From JANNHP01 sp031404455 (lineage in GTDB: Bacteria > Planctomycetota > JAJSAM01 > JAJVHW01): DNA of 18,646 bases. The notes below the pieces were generated by a model, which had not been told where the DNA came from, made no database searches, and saw only the letters and a program-made list of their open reading frames with translations. How positions within the stretch are numbered: the stretch's first letter is position 1; every line of letters begins with the position of its first letter. The translations under genes were made by a program, and so were the position numbers. Where the stretch lies: the NCBI GenBank assembly GCA_031404455.1, contig JANNHP010000037.1:1-18646 (forward strand). The letters run 5' to 3'. Shown one piece after another: positions 7,512-14,218 of the stretch.

Positions 7512-7768
7512 CAGTCGCCGAAGGTCAGGCGGGCGAGCTCATCTTTCAGGCGCGCCTGCTCGGCGGGGTCTTTCGACTGCGCGAGACGCTCTGCGACGTC
7601 CAAGAAGTGCTGCTTCTCCCGGTCGGCGGCGTCCAGCCCCGACTCGACGAGATCGACAAGCACCCGGCTCGCGCTCGTGCGGCGGGACTTCGCGAGCGAT
7701 CGGACGCGGCGGGCGACGCGGGACGGGAGTGTGACGCTCTGACGGACGGCCTTCTCGGTGGTGGGCAT
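7511..7768 (-). CDS. Ribbon-helix-helix (CopG/Arc-like) DNA-binding protein
   Basis: The 85-aa product has a short N-terminal beta strand (AVRQSVTLPSRVARRV) and two helices (residues about 16-45), the layout of a ribbon-helix-helix dimer that binds the major groove. A charged helical C-terminal tail follows, suited to holding a partner or neutralising a toxin. The start is at 7768; there is no Shine-Dalgarno sequence, but a TAGACT hexamer ends 6 nt upstream. It probably represses its own promoter, as antitoxins of this fold do; this is inference from the family. Confidence 0.82.
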   Translation of the reverse strand: MPTTEKAVRQSVTLPSRVARRVRSLAKSRRTSASRVLVDLVESGLDAADREKQHFLDVAERLAQSKDPAEQARLKDELARLTFGD

Positions 7769-7774
7769 GGCACC

Positions 7775-7780
7775 AGTCTA
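7775..7780 (-). promoter_or_regulatory. -10 box TAGACT for the ribbon-helix-helix gene
   Basis: TAGACT on the minus strand lies 6 nt before the ATG at 7768. No -35 is apparent at the expected spacing. The same hexamer precedes the SecD-like gene at 17154. The distance implies a leaderless transcript. Confidence 0.42.
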
Positions 7781-7962
7781 CACCACCACGCACCAGAGCG
7801 CCGCTGCTCGAGCGGTTCAGGAGCTCGGCGCTGAGAGCGGTCCCTCGGCACTCCTGCTTCTGCTCGGAGTGCGGACCGAGGGTCGGAACGACCCGCCGGG
7901 CCGCCGGACTTCACTCCAGCGCCGCGCGCGCGGCAGGCAGTAGAGTCGGTGGGGAGGCGCGC

Positions 7963-8274
7963 ATGCTTGTGCTCCACCGAGGCGAGGTCGTCGGCGAGCT
8001 GTCGGACGAGATCCCTGACATGTGGTTCCTGGAAGGTCGTTTCGCGCCTTCCGGAACGCCCGCTGGCCATCGGTTCGTGGCTCGCGCTACGACGCTCGAC
8101 CGTCGCGCTGCACTGGAGGATCCGACGCTGGCGCTCCGCGTGCGACTCGCCGACACGCCGACTGATCGTGGGACGCTCTTCGTCGTCATGTCGCTTGCCG
8201 ACGAACGGCTCTTCGGCAGACGTGTCTTTCAGAAGGAAGCGGTCGAGTGGGCGGAGACGAACGTACCTGAGTGA
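7963..8274 (+). CDS. Hypothetical protein (103 aa)
   Basis: GGGGAGG lies 5 nt before the ATG, and TAGAGT at 7941-7946 is a possible -10. The product is soluble and probably mostly beta, with alternating hydrophobic residues (LVLHRGEVVGEL, IPDMWFLEGRF, HRFVARATTL, TLFVVMSL). The C-terminal 20 residues are a charged helix. No cysteines, signal peptide or catalytic motif are seen. Its stop is 16 nt from the stop of the convergent gene at 8291. I do not recognise the family; codon use agrees with a real gene. Confidence 0.65.
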   Translation: MLVLHRGEVVGELSDEIPDMWFLEGRFAPSGTPAGHRFVARATTLDRRAALEDPTLALRVRLADTPTDRGTLFVVMSLADERLFGRRVFQKEAVEWAETNVPE

Positions 8275-8290
8275 CAGCTCACGGCGCCTG

Positions 8291-9061
8291 CTACAGCGCC
8301 TCCGCGATCGCTAGGATCTCCGCGAGGCGGCTGCTGTTCAGCCGGAACGTGTCAGCGAAATGCAAAGCGATGACCTCCGGCGGGATCGTGTCCAAGTCGA
8401 TGGTGTTGCTGCTCGGGCCGCCTCCGACGTAGCAGTGGCCACCGCGAGCGATGGTGAACGCGTCCAGCTTGGCCGCACGGAGCGGGAACGACTCGAGTGC
8501 TGCGGGATCGACGCCGAGACGAGCCGCCTGTTCCAGCACCGGCACCTGCGGATCGAGCGACGGGATGAGCCGGTGCGCTGCGTCGAACAGTGCGATCAGC
8601 CGCCCCTTGCCCGCTGCAAGTGTCCGTCGATAGACCGGGAACAGGTGCTCGTCGTTCAGTGCGAAGCCGCGCGCCAGCAGCGCCATCGAGTTAGAGCGCC
8701 ACTCGCCGAAGGACCACAGTCCGGCGGGGTACCCGGCGTCCCCGCGACAGACGCCGACGTCCTTCTCGAACTGCTGCCAGATCGTGCCGTTGTGGTCGAA
8801 ACGACTGCCGGCGAAAAGCGGGTGGTACAGCCACCCGGTTCGAAGCGTGGAGAAGCAGAGCGCGTAGCAGAGGTAGTAGACGCTCCGGATGCGGATGAAG
8901 TTCTGCGAGACGAGGAGGCCGGTCGGATCGGGCCGGACGAACTCGATGAAGCGTCCCGAGACGTCGCGATTGCGGCGATAGCTCGGGTCGATCTGCTGGA
9001 GTAGCGTCAAGCACTCGGCTGCCCACGCCTTGGGGGTTCGTTCCGGATGGTCTTCCGACAT
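8291..9061 (-). CDS. Hypothetical protein (256 aa)
   Basis: This soluble protein of 256 residues shows no signal peptide or clear transmembrane helix. Striking stretches are FIRIRSVYYLCYALCFSTLR in the first third, FAGSRFDHNGTIWQQFEKDV, and a Gly-rich HCYVGGGPSSNTIDLD near residue 215. The N-terminal third is aromatic-rich and the C-terminal third helical. The ATG at 9061 is chosen because the frame above it turns Arg/Pro-rich, as non-coding sequence does here; no strong Shine-Dalgarno is visible. I do not recognise the family. The gene sits downstream of tRNA-Asn on the same strand with mosaic repeat copy 3 between them, so it may be a recent arrival. Confidence 0.7.
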   Translation of the reverse strand: MSEDHPERTPKAWAAECLTLLQQIDPSYRRNRDVSGRFIEFVRPDPTGLLVSQNFIRIRSVYYLCYALCFSTLRTGWLYHPLFAGSRFDHNGTIWQQFEKDVGVCRGDAGYPAGLWSFGEWRSNSMALLARGFALNDEHLFPVYRRTLAAGKGRLIALFDAAHRLIPSLDPQVPVLEQAARLGVDPAALESFPLRAAKLDAFTIARGGHCYVGGGPSSNTIDLDTIPPEVIALHFADTFRLNSSRLAEILAIAEAL

Positions 9062-9441
9062 GGTGCGTACCCGCAGCGTAGCTCGCTCGGCGCTCGGGGC
9101 GCGCGCGGATCGCTGCGGTGGAGCACGCGTTCCGTGCGGTGGAACCCGCCGAGTTCGAAGATCGCAGTTTCGGGGTCCCATCCCTCTCGGGAGCGTTAAC
9201 CAACGCGATTCTGAAACCCGAGAATCTGAGAATCCGAGAGCGCGAGAGCCGGGATCCCAGGGCCAACCCCAGGGGTTGGCTCCGGTCCCCGGAGGCCCGG
9301 GTTCGGAACCGAGAATCGAGAGACGCGAGTGGGCCATGCAGAAGTGCGGGTGGCTGCGCTCGTTACGAGCGGTGCGGCGTCTCTCGCGACTGCGCGCCCG
9401 CTGTCAACCAGCGGGTCGCAGTTCCGTAGCCTGTCTGGAAG
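9062..9441. other. 380-bp gap between tRNA-Asn and the 256-aa gene
   Basis: Besides repeat copy 3, this gap holds a 5-bp hairpin GCGTT-AACC-AACGC (9195-9208) that resembles the GTTAAC hairpin of the repeats. It also holds short direct repeats of GAGAATC between about 9218 and 9330 and a perfect 8-bp hairpin (9262-9280). No open frame here looks coding. Confidence 0.55.
9262..9280. terminator. Perfect 8-bp hairpin downstream of tRNA-Asn
   Basis: GCCAACCC (9262-9269) pairs with GGGTTGGC (9273-9280) around CAG. It has no T-tract. It lies about 160 nt past the tRNA 3' end on the minus strand and could stop readthrough from it. Confidence 0.3.
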
Positions 9442-9449
9442 TGGCTCCC
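9355..9449. repeat. Mosaic repeat, copy 3, joined to tRNA-Asn
   Basis: The copy begins with TGCGCTCGTTACGAGC, continues with the hairpin CCCGCT-GTCAACC-AGCGGG (9397-9415), and runs without a break into the tRNA 3' end at 9442. Its last eight bases are tRNA sequence. The two changes in the hairpin loop relative to copy 2 leave the stem intact. Confidence 0.75.
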
Positions 9450-9516
9450 AGGGTAGGGGTCGAACCTACGACCAGCCGGTTAACAGCCGGCTGCTCTACC
9501 ACTGAGCTACCTGGGA
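9442..9516 (-). tRNA. tRNA-Asn (GTT) with encoded CCA
   Basis: The minus strand folds into a full cloverleaf of 75 nt. The acceptor arms TCCCAGG (9516-9510) and CCTGGGA (9452-9446) are followed by discriminator G and CCA (9444-9442). The D arm is GCTC-AGTGGTA-GAGC, the anticodon loop CTGTTAA with anticodon GTT between GCCGG and CCGGC, and the T arm GTAGG-TTCGACC-CCTAC. All stems pair fully. The encoded CCA and the repeat joined to its 3' end make it a plausible integration target. Confidence 0.97.
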
Positions 9517-9633
9517 GCCGTGTACGACGAAGGCGAGGAAGTTAGGGGCGAGGTTCGCGGAGGCCAACTAACGACTGAGGACCGCGCGGCGCAGTCCGGT
9601 CGAGAGCCGCCAGGTTCAACGAACGGCGAGGCC

Positions 9634-10818
9634 TCACATCGGACGGAAACGCCGTGCGAGTGGAGGTCCGTCCCCCGCGAGACTCGCGGCGAACGTCTCC
9701 GCGAACCCCGGCGCCCAGCCCATGCCGTGGCCGTTCCATCCGGCGAAGACGTGGACGCGCGGACGTCCCGGGAGCGCGCCGATGCGCGGCAGGCCGTCCT
9801 TCGTGAAACCCATCGTCCCGGCCCAGCGGTGGGTGACGTCGATGCACGCGTCGGGGCCGACGAGGCGGCGCAGCATCTTCGTCAGCGGGTCCTGCAGTCC
9901 GCGCGTCGCGGCCGTCGAACGCGTCGCCTCGGCGCGCTTGTCGAGACGGCGCAGTCCGCCGAGCAGCACGCGGTCGCGCGCGACCGGACGCCAGTAGTCG
10001 CCGCCGCGCGTCGCGTACGTCGGACGCTTCCACCGCGGCATGGGATCGACGAACGCCGCGAGCGCCTGCGCGCGGACGGGCCGGACGGGCGCGACGTCCG
10101 CGCCGAGGAGCGCGCGCGCCTCCGAGTTCGTCGCGACGACGACTCGGTCCGCGCGGACGACGCCCCGCGCCGTCTCGACGACCACGCCGCGCCGCGAGTC
10201 TCGAAGCGCGCGCGCGGCCGTGCCGTCGAACCGCCGCACGCCCCGACGGGCGAGTTCGTCGTGGATCCGGGCGAGGAGTCGCAGCGGATTCGTCATCCCG
10301 TCGCCGGTGTCGAGGATCGCCGCGAGATACGGACCCTCGCCGCCGCGCTCCGGCACCGACTCGACGGGAACCGTCCGGACGCCGTCGAGCTGCATCGCGG
10401 ACGTCTCCGCGAACCACCGCGCTTCGCCCCGGTCCGCCGCGAGGCGCACGCTCCCCGTCCACTCGACGGGCGCCTTCACCGATCGGACGAAGTCGCGCGT
10501 CGCGACACCCGCCGCTCGGAGCGCCAGGGCCGCCACCTCGCCGAGATGCGCTGCCGCCATCGCCAGGCAGTCGGAGTCGGCGAGCAGGAACCCCGCGTTG
10601 CGCCCCGTGGCGCCCCAGCCGGGGAAATCGCGATCGACGAGGACGACATTGTCGCCTCGCCTTGCGAGAGCCAGCGCCAGACTCGATCCCGCGATCCCGC
10701 CGCCGATGACGCAGGTGCGGGCCACCACATCGCCGTCGAGCGGCGGCGCAGCGTCGAGTCGCTCGCTGGACGGGAGCAGATCCCACCAGAGGGCTGGGGT
10801 CGGTCGCGTCCTAGCCAC
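9634..10818 (-). CDS. FAD-dependent amine/D-amino-acid oxidase family (DadA/PuuB-like)
   Basis: This 394-aa flavoenzyme of the DAO family has the dinucleotide-binding GGGIAG at 39-44, VDRDFPGWGATGRNAGF just after it, and the C-terminal substrate-side motif GTMGFTKDGLPRIGALPG. The N-terminal lead (PALWWDLLP) resembles gamma-glutamylputrescine oxidases. Such enzymes oxidise a C-N bond in an amino acid or polyamine derivative, giving H2O2 with O2 as acceptor. Substrate is not determined; no polyamine genes are nearby. I chose GTG at 10818 because GAAGG lies 6 nt upstream. An ATG seven codons earlier (10839) lacks a ribosome site. The 117-bp gap to tRNA-Asn holds nothing visible. Confidence 0.88.
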   Translation of the reverse strand: MARTRPTPALWWDLLPSSERLDAAPPLDGDVVARTCVIGGGIAGSSLALALARRGDNVVLVDRDFPGWGATGRNAGFLLADSDCLAMAAAHLGEVAALALRAAGVATRDFVRSVKAPVEWTGSVRLAADRGEARWFAETSAMQLDGVRTVPVESVPERGGEGPYLAAILDTGDGMTNPLRLLARIHDELARRGVRRFDGTAARALRDSRRGVVVETARGVVRADRVVVATNSEARALLGADVAPVRPVRAQALAAFVDPMPRWKRPTYATRGGDYWRPVARDRVLLGGLRRLDKRAEATRSTAATRGLQDPLTKMLRRLVGPDACIDVTHRWAGTMGFTKDGLPRIGALPGRPRVHVFAGWNGHGMGWAPGFAETFAASLAGDGPPLARRFRPM

Positions 10819-10880
10819 GGTTTGCCTTCGGGCGATCATCGGCCGACTGCCGTCGAGTTCGGGCCGCTCCGGACGCTCTC

Positions 10881-10982
10881 GGGCGAGCCCTGCGGGCCGA
10901 GCGCAAGGCTGGCCAAGGGGATAGACCCCCTGCGGGTCATCCCCGCAGGCCAGACGCAACGATCGGCCCGCAGGGTTCGCCC
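10881..10982. repeat. Nested inverted repeat: three-way-junction element (102 nt)
   Basis: An outer stem pairs 10881-10900 with 10963-10982: 20 pairs, 19 Watson-Crick and one G-T at 10887/10976. Inside, CTGGCC (10909-10914) pairs with GGCCAG (10948-10953) and encloses two hairpins: GGGG-ATAGA-CCCC (10917-10929) and TGCGGG-TCATC-CCCGCA (10931-10947). The motif CCTGCGGG or its complement occurs four times. The element starts 6 nt past the stop of the minus-strand gene at 10989 and ends before the oxidase start. It could be an unusual terminator, a structured RNA, or a small mobile palindrome of the REP/MITE type. The single mismatch is a G-U wobble only in plus-strand RNA. Confidence 0.8.
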
Positions 10983-10988
10983 CCCCGG

Positions 10989-11243
10989 CTAGGCTTCTTC
11001 GGCGGGGGGGAGGAAGAGATCCGACGACTTGCGCCACACGCTGCGCGCCTGGGCGTTCGCGTTGGGGTCGTTGATCGCCGAGTGGACGAGCTTGACCTGG
11101 GCGGCGCACGTCTCCGTGGGGCAGTACGCCACGCTGGAGAGCAGGATCGGGGAGTCCGTCACGCCGTGGCTGGGGCAGCGCCACCAGGTGCCCACGAGCT
11201 TGCGATCCAAACGTCTCTGGTCGTCGTTGCGAAAGTCGTCCAT
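10989..11243 (-). CDS. Small Cys-containing protein of unknown function (84 aa)
   Basis: The codons are strongly biased to G or C endings along the whole frame, so this is a real gene. The product has WWRCPSHG near residue 22 and a CPTETC near 41. Together Cys, His, Cys and Cys could bind a metal, as in a small zinc ribbon, though the spacing fits no family I know. The rest is polar and partly helical. GGAGG lies 10 nt before the ATG, and TAGGCT about 30 nt upstream is a possible -10. It is divergent from the TMTC-like gene, with 98 bp between the starts, and is followed by the three-way-junction element. Confidence 0.7.
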   Translation of the reverse strand: MDDFRNDDQRRLDRKLVGTWWRCPSHGVTDSPILLSSVAYCPTETCAAQVKLVHSAINDPNANAQARSVWRKSSDLFLPPAEEA

Positions 11244-11329
11244 CGATGCGGGCCCTCCGAATGCCGTCGCAGCCTAACACCCCGGCCAAGAGAAGAAACG
11301 ACCGCGTGCGCATGGGACGAGATGCCCGA

Positions 11330-11335
11330 TACTTT
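11330..11335 (+). promoter_or_regulatory. -10-like box TACTTT for the membrane TPR gene
   Basis: TACTTT ends 6 nt before the ATG at 11342. There is no Shine-Dalgarno sequence between them and no clear -35. This fits a leaderless start and supports choosing that ATG over upstream in-frame ones. Confidence 0.4.
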
Positions 11336-11341
11336 GGTCGC

Positions 11342-13162
11342 ATGTCACCTTCGCGGGCCCGGCCGACGGCCCTCCTCGTAGCAGCCGTCGCCCTCGCCGC
11401 GCAGTCGCTCGGCGTCCGCGGCGTGCTGCTCTGGGACGACCTGCCGCTCCTCGCGGGGGACGATCTCTACACGAACGCGGCCCGCTGGACGGAGGCGGTG
11501 ACGACGCCGCTCGGGCGCGAGACCTTCTACTGGCGGCCCGCCGCGACGACGTCGTTCCTCCTCGAACACATCGTCCACGGCGGCGCCGCGTGGGGCTACC
11601 GGCTGACCGCGGCTCTCCTCCACGGGGTGACGTCGGCCCTCGCGTTCACGCTGCTCCTGCGCCTCCTGAAGATCCCGGCGGCGGCGTTGCTCGCGGCACT
11701 CGTGTTCGCGGTCCACCCCGTCAACGTCGAGGCGGTGACGTGGATCAGCGCGCGCTTCGACCTATTGGCCGCACTCTTCTCGCTCGCGACGCTCGCCGCC
11801 ATCCCGGACGACGTCTCGCGACGCGGGAGATGGGCGCTCGCGGCCGTCTGCGCGCTGCTCGCCTGTTGCAGCAAGGAGAACGCGTTCCTCGTGCCGGCCC
11901 TGGCCGTCGTCTGGGTCGAGGCGGTGGGATGTTCGGGTCCTCGCCCTCGGCTCGCCGCGCTGGGCTGGACGGTGGCGGGCGCCGCGACCGCGCTCTTCCT
12001 GCGCTTCGAGGCGCTCGGGTACCTCCTCCGGACGCGGGCGTCGTCGGTGGAGCAGGCGGGCGACGGCCTCCAGCACGTGCTCCTCGTCGGACGCGCGATC
12101 GCCACCTCGATCCTGACGATCGTCTTCCCGTGGGGCACCGTGGGGCCCGCGCACCACGGGGAGCGCCCGATCCCCGCGGACGACCTGCTCGGGTGGACGG
12201 GCGTGGCGCTCGGCGCGGCGCTCGTGATCGCCACGATCTGGGCCCTCCGCCGCCGCCGCCGCACGGGAGTGCTCCTCACGGGGTTCGTCATCTCGATGCT
12301 GCCGGCGTCGCAGATCATCCCGCTCGACCTCGCGGGCGCCCTCCACAGCGCCGACCGGTACGTCTACCTGCCCTCGTTCTTCGCCGTCGCGGCCGTCGCT
12401 TCGATCGTCTGCGACGTCGTCGCTGCGCGGCCGGCGCGCGCCCGCGCGGCGGGTTACGCCGTGTCGCTCCTCGTCGTGGCGCTCTGCGCCTGGCGGCTCG
12501 TGATCCTTCCGCGCTGGAACGATCCCCTGCGTTTCTGGACCTGGGCCGTGGAGATGGCGCACGGCTCGGACATCACCCACGGAAACCTCGCGCAGGCGGA
12601 ACTCGAGGCGGGACGGCTCGAAGAGGCGGAGCGCAACGCGCGGCTCGCCGGACGGCTCGGGTCGACCGTGCTCGCGGCGGCACTCGTGCGGCAGGGGCGG
12701 CTCGAAGACGCGCAGCACGCGCTCGACGAGGCGATCGCCGATCGTCCCGGCGACGCGGCGGCGCGCGTGCAACGCGGGGAGATCGAGCTCTCGCTCGCGC
12801 GGACGGCGGACGCCCTCGCCGACTTCGAGGCGGTCCTGCGCCTCGACGCCGAGCGGCGCGGGGCGATCTTCCCCGATCACCTCGCGCGCGCCCTCGCCGG
12901 GAGTGCTGAGGCGCTCGCGTCGGCTCCCGGACGGTCGGCGCTCGCCCGCGAACGTCTCCTGCGCGCGGAGGAGTCAGGACCGGGACAGGGCGGCTACGTC
13001 GCGCTGCGAATCGTCACGGCATGGCTCGCGCTCGGCGATCTCCCGAAGGCGCGGGCGGCGCTCGATCGTGCGGCCGCCGCCGGCGCGCCGGCGAGCGACG
13101 TCGAGGCGCTGCGCGCGGAGATCGACCGCCGCGCCGAAGGCAAGCCGCCCGGCGGACGATGA
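11342..13162 (+). CDS. TMTC-like membrane protein with C-terminal TPR repeats
   Basis: The 606-aa protein has some ten hydrophobic segments in its first 400 residues and a soluble helical C-terminal part (about 415-606) with TPR-like pairs such as EAGRLEEAERNARLAG and QGRLEDAQHALDEAI. An acidic WDD (31-33) lies in the first extracytoplasmic loop, where PMT/GT-C glycosyltransferases keep catalytic acids. HPVNVEAVTWISAR (125-138) is the signature of TMTC-type O-mannosyltransferases and their bacterial relatives. It may glycosylate exported proteins, but bacterial members are untested and the donor is unknown. Start: the ATG at 11342 places the first helix at once; upstream ATGs at 11246, 11261 and 11312 lack ribosome sites. 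It runs into a lipoprotein gene 7 nt downstream. Confidence 0.85.
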   Translation: MSPSRARPTALLVAAVALAAQSLGVRGVLLWDDLPLLAGDDLYTNAARWTEAVTTPLGRETFYWRPAATTSFLLEHIVHGGAAWGYRLTAALLHGVTSALAFTLLLRLLKIPAAALLAALVFAVHPVNVEAVTWISARFDLLAALFSLATLAAIPDDVSRRGRWALAAVCALLACCSKENAFLVPALAVVWVEAVGCSGPRPRLAALGWTVAGAATALFLRFEALGYLLRTRASSVEQAGDGLQHVLLVGRAIATSILTIVFPWGTVGPAHHGERPIPADDLLGWTGVALGAALVIATIWALRRRRRTGVLLTGFVISMLPASQIIPLDLAGALHSADRYVYLPSFFAVAAVASIVCDVVAARPARARAAGYAVSLLVVALCAWRLVILPRWNDPLRFWTWAVEMAHGSDITHGNLAQAELEAGRLEEAERNARLAGRLGSTVLAAALVRQGRLEDAQHALDEAIADRPGDAAARVQRGEIELSLARTADALADFEAVLRLDAERRGAIFPDHLARALAGSAEALASAPGRSALARERLLRAEESGPGQGGYVALRIVTAWLALGDLPKARAALDRAAAAGAPASDVEALRAEIDRRAEGKPPGGR

Positions 13163-13169
13163 ACGAAGG

Positions 13170-13490
13170 GTGAGACCGGTCCTCGTCCTGATCGTCGCCC
13201 TGGCGTCCGCGGCCTGCGGCGACTCCTCGTCGGACCGCCTGACGAGCGCCGACGTGACGAACGCGCCCGGCGACGGCTGCGTCGTCCCCGACGAGCGCCC
13301 GAAGAAGTCGCCGCGCAACTGGACGGTGCGCGAAGGCGACTCGCTGCGCCGCATCGCACGGAAGGTCTACGGCGACGAGAACCTGTGGAAGGCGCTGCGC
13401 GACGCCAATCCCGGCAAGGTCGGCAAGGTCGGCAAGGGCGACGTCATCACCCCCGGGACGGACCTCGTCGTGCCGTTCGACGGGAACTGA
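13170..13490 (+). CDS. LysM-domain lipoprotein (106 aa)
   Basis: A GTG at 13170, 7 nt after the stop of the membrane TPR gene, starts a lipoprotein with lipobox ASAAC (Cys16). After a polar linker, residues 50-101 form one LysM domain: NWTVREGDSLRRIARKVYGD, a helix with NLWKALRDANPGKV, and a closing PGTDLVVP. LysM binds the glycan of peptidoglycan, so this would tether an outer- or inner-membrane lipid anchor to the wall. A short GKVGKVGKG repeat interrupts the usual loop. A near AAGG precedes the GTG. Spacing implies co-transcription with the upstream gene; a 17-bp hairpin ends the unit. Confidence 0.87.
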   Translation: MRPVLVLIVALASAACGDSSSDRLTSADVTNAPGDGCVVPDERPKKSPRNWTVREGDSLRRIARKVYGDENLWKALRDANPGKVGKVGKGDVITPGTDLVVPFDGN

Positions 13491-13491
13491 G

Positions 13492-13532
13492 CCAGGATTC
13501 CGGCCGAGCAACGACCTCGGCCGGAATCCTGG
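13492..13532. terminator. 17-bp perfect hairpin after the LysM gene
   Basis: CCAGGATTCCGGCCGAG (13492-13508) pairs fully with 13516-13532 around CAACGAC, starting one base after the stop codon region. No T-tract follows, so it may be an L-shaped or bidirectional terminator. It shares TCCGGCCG with the next hairpin. Bases 13533-13646 show nothing. Confidence 0.65.
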
Positions 13533-13646
13533 ACGAACGACTGAAGCTACGAAGGACGTCGGCGTGCGCTGATCGCTGCCCGTCGATGAATGAGCAATCC
13601 GCGCGGCCGGCGGCGTCCGAAATCGCCGACGACGCGACCGCGCCTA

Positions 13647-13709
13647 TCTAGGAGTCCGGCCGCCGAAGACGTTCTCCCTCGGTGAACCTCTCTCGGCCGG
13701 AGTCCTAGA
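13647..13709. terminator. Long hairpin overlapping the greA stop
   Basis: TCTAGGAGTCCGGCCG (13647-13662) pairs with 13694-13709 with one G-G mismatch. Inner CCGA (13663-13666) and TCGG could extend the arm within the 31-nt loop. The right arm includes the greA stop codon. It most likely terminates greA. Confidence 0.5.
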
Positions 13710-14175
13710 TGCTCTGGCGGACGGAGATGACGAGGTATCTCGCGGAGCCGCTCGGGAGATCGACCTTGATCGTGTCGGTCGGGCGCGCGCCGATGAGGGC
13801 CTTGCCGACGGGGGCGGAGAAGCTCACCTCGCCGTTGTCGCTGTCCACGCTGCCCGCGCCGACCAGGTGGTAGACGACGTGCTCCTTCGTGGTGACGTTC
13901 TCGAGTTCCACGGTCTTGCCGATCGTGGCGACGCCCTCGACGGTGTTCTTCGGATCGACGATCTGGACGCCGACGAGCATCGACTTCAGCTCTTCGACTC
14001 GTCCGGCGAGGAAGCCCGATTCTTCGACGGCAGCGTCGTACTCGGCGTTCTCGGAGAGGTCGCCGTGGCTCGCAGCCTCGCCGACCTTCTTGCGCGCGAC
14101 GTTCAGCTTCTCTTCGCAGGCCTTCGTCGCCTCGATGTGGCGGTCGTACTGTCTGCGGGTCATGTAGTTGGCCAT
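13705..14175 (-). CDS. greA: Transcript cleavage factor GreA
   Basis: The 156-aa product is a full-length Gre factor. Residues 1-75 form the antiparallel coiled coil whose tip carries GDLSENAEYDAA, with Asp39 and Glu42 matching the acidic pair that positions Mg2+ in the RNA polymerase secondary channel. Residues 80-156 form the FKBP-like globular domain, ending in SVRQSI. It would rescue backtracked polymerase by stimulating RNA cleavage. There is no Shine-Dalgarno sequence at the ATG (14175); an alternative ATG is four codons in. TACGAT lies 10 nt upstream and would give a leader of only a few bases. GreA, rather than GreB, is chosen for length and charge; Gre-like paralogues cannot be fully excluded. 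Confidence 0.88.
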   Translation of the reverse strand: MANYMTRRQYDRHIEATKACEEKLNVARKKVGEAASHGDLSENAEYDAAVEESGFLAGRVEELKSMLVGVQIVDPKNTVEGVATIGKTVELENVTTKEHVVYHLVGAGSVDSDNGEVSFSAPVGKALIGARPTDTIKVDLPSGSARYLVISVRQSI

Positions 14176-14185
14176 AGGGGCGGGG

Positions 14186-14191
14186 ATCGTA
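14186..14191 (-). promoter_or_regulatory. -10-like box TACGAT before greA
   Basis: TACGAT (minus strand) ends 10 nt before the greA ATG; no -35 is seen. The upstream lipoprotein gene ends at 14219, so greA would have its own promoter even though the genes are only 43 nt apart. Confidence 0.3.
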
Positions 14192-14218
14192 ACCGTGAAG
14201 TCGCGTTCGGCCGCGTCG

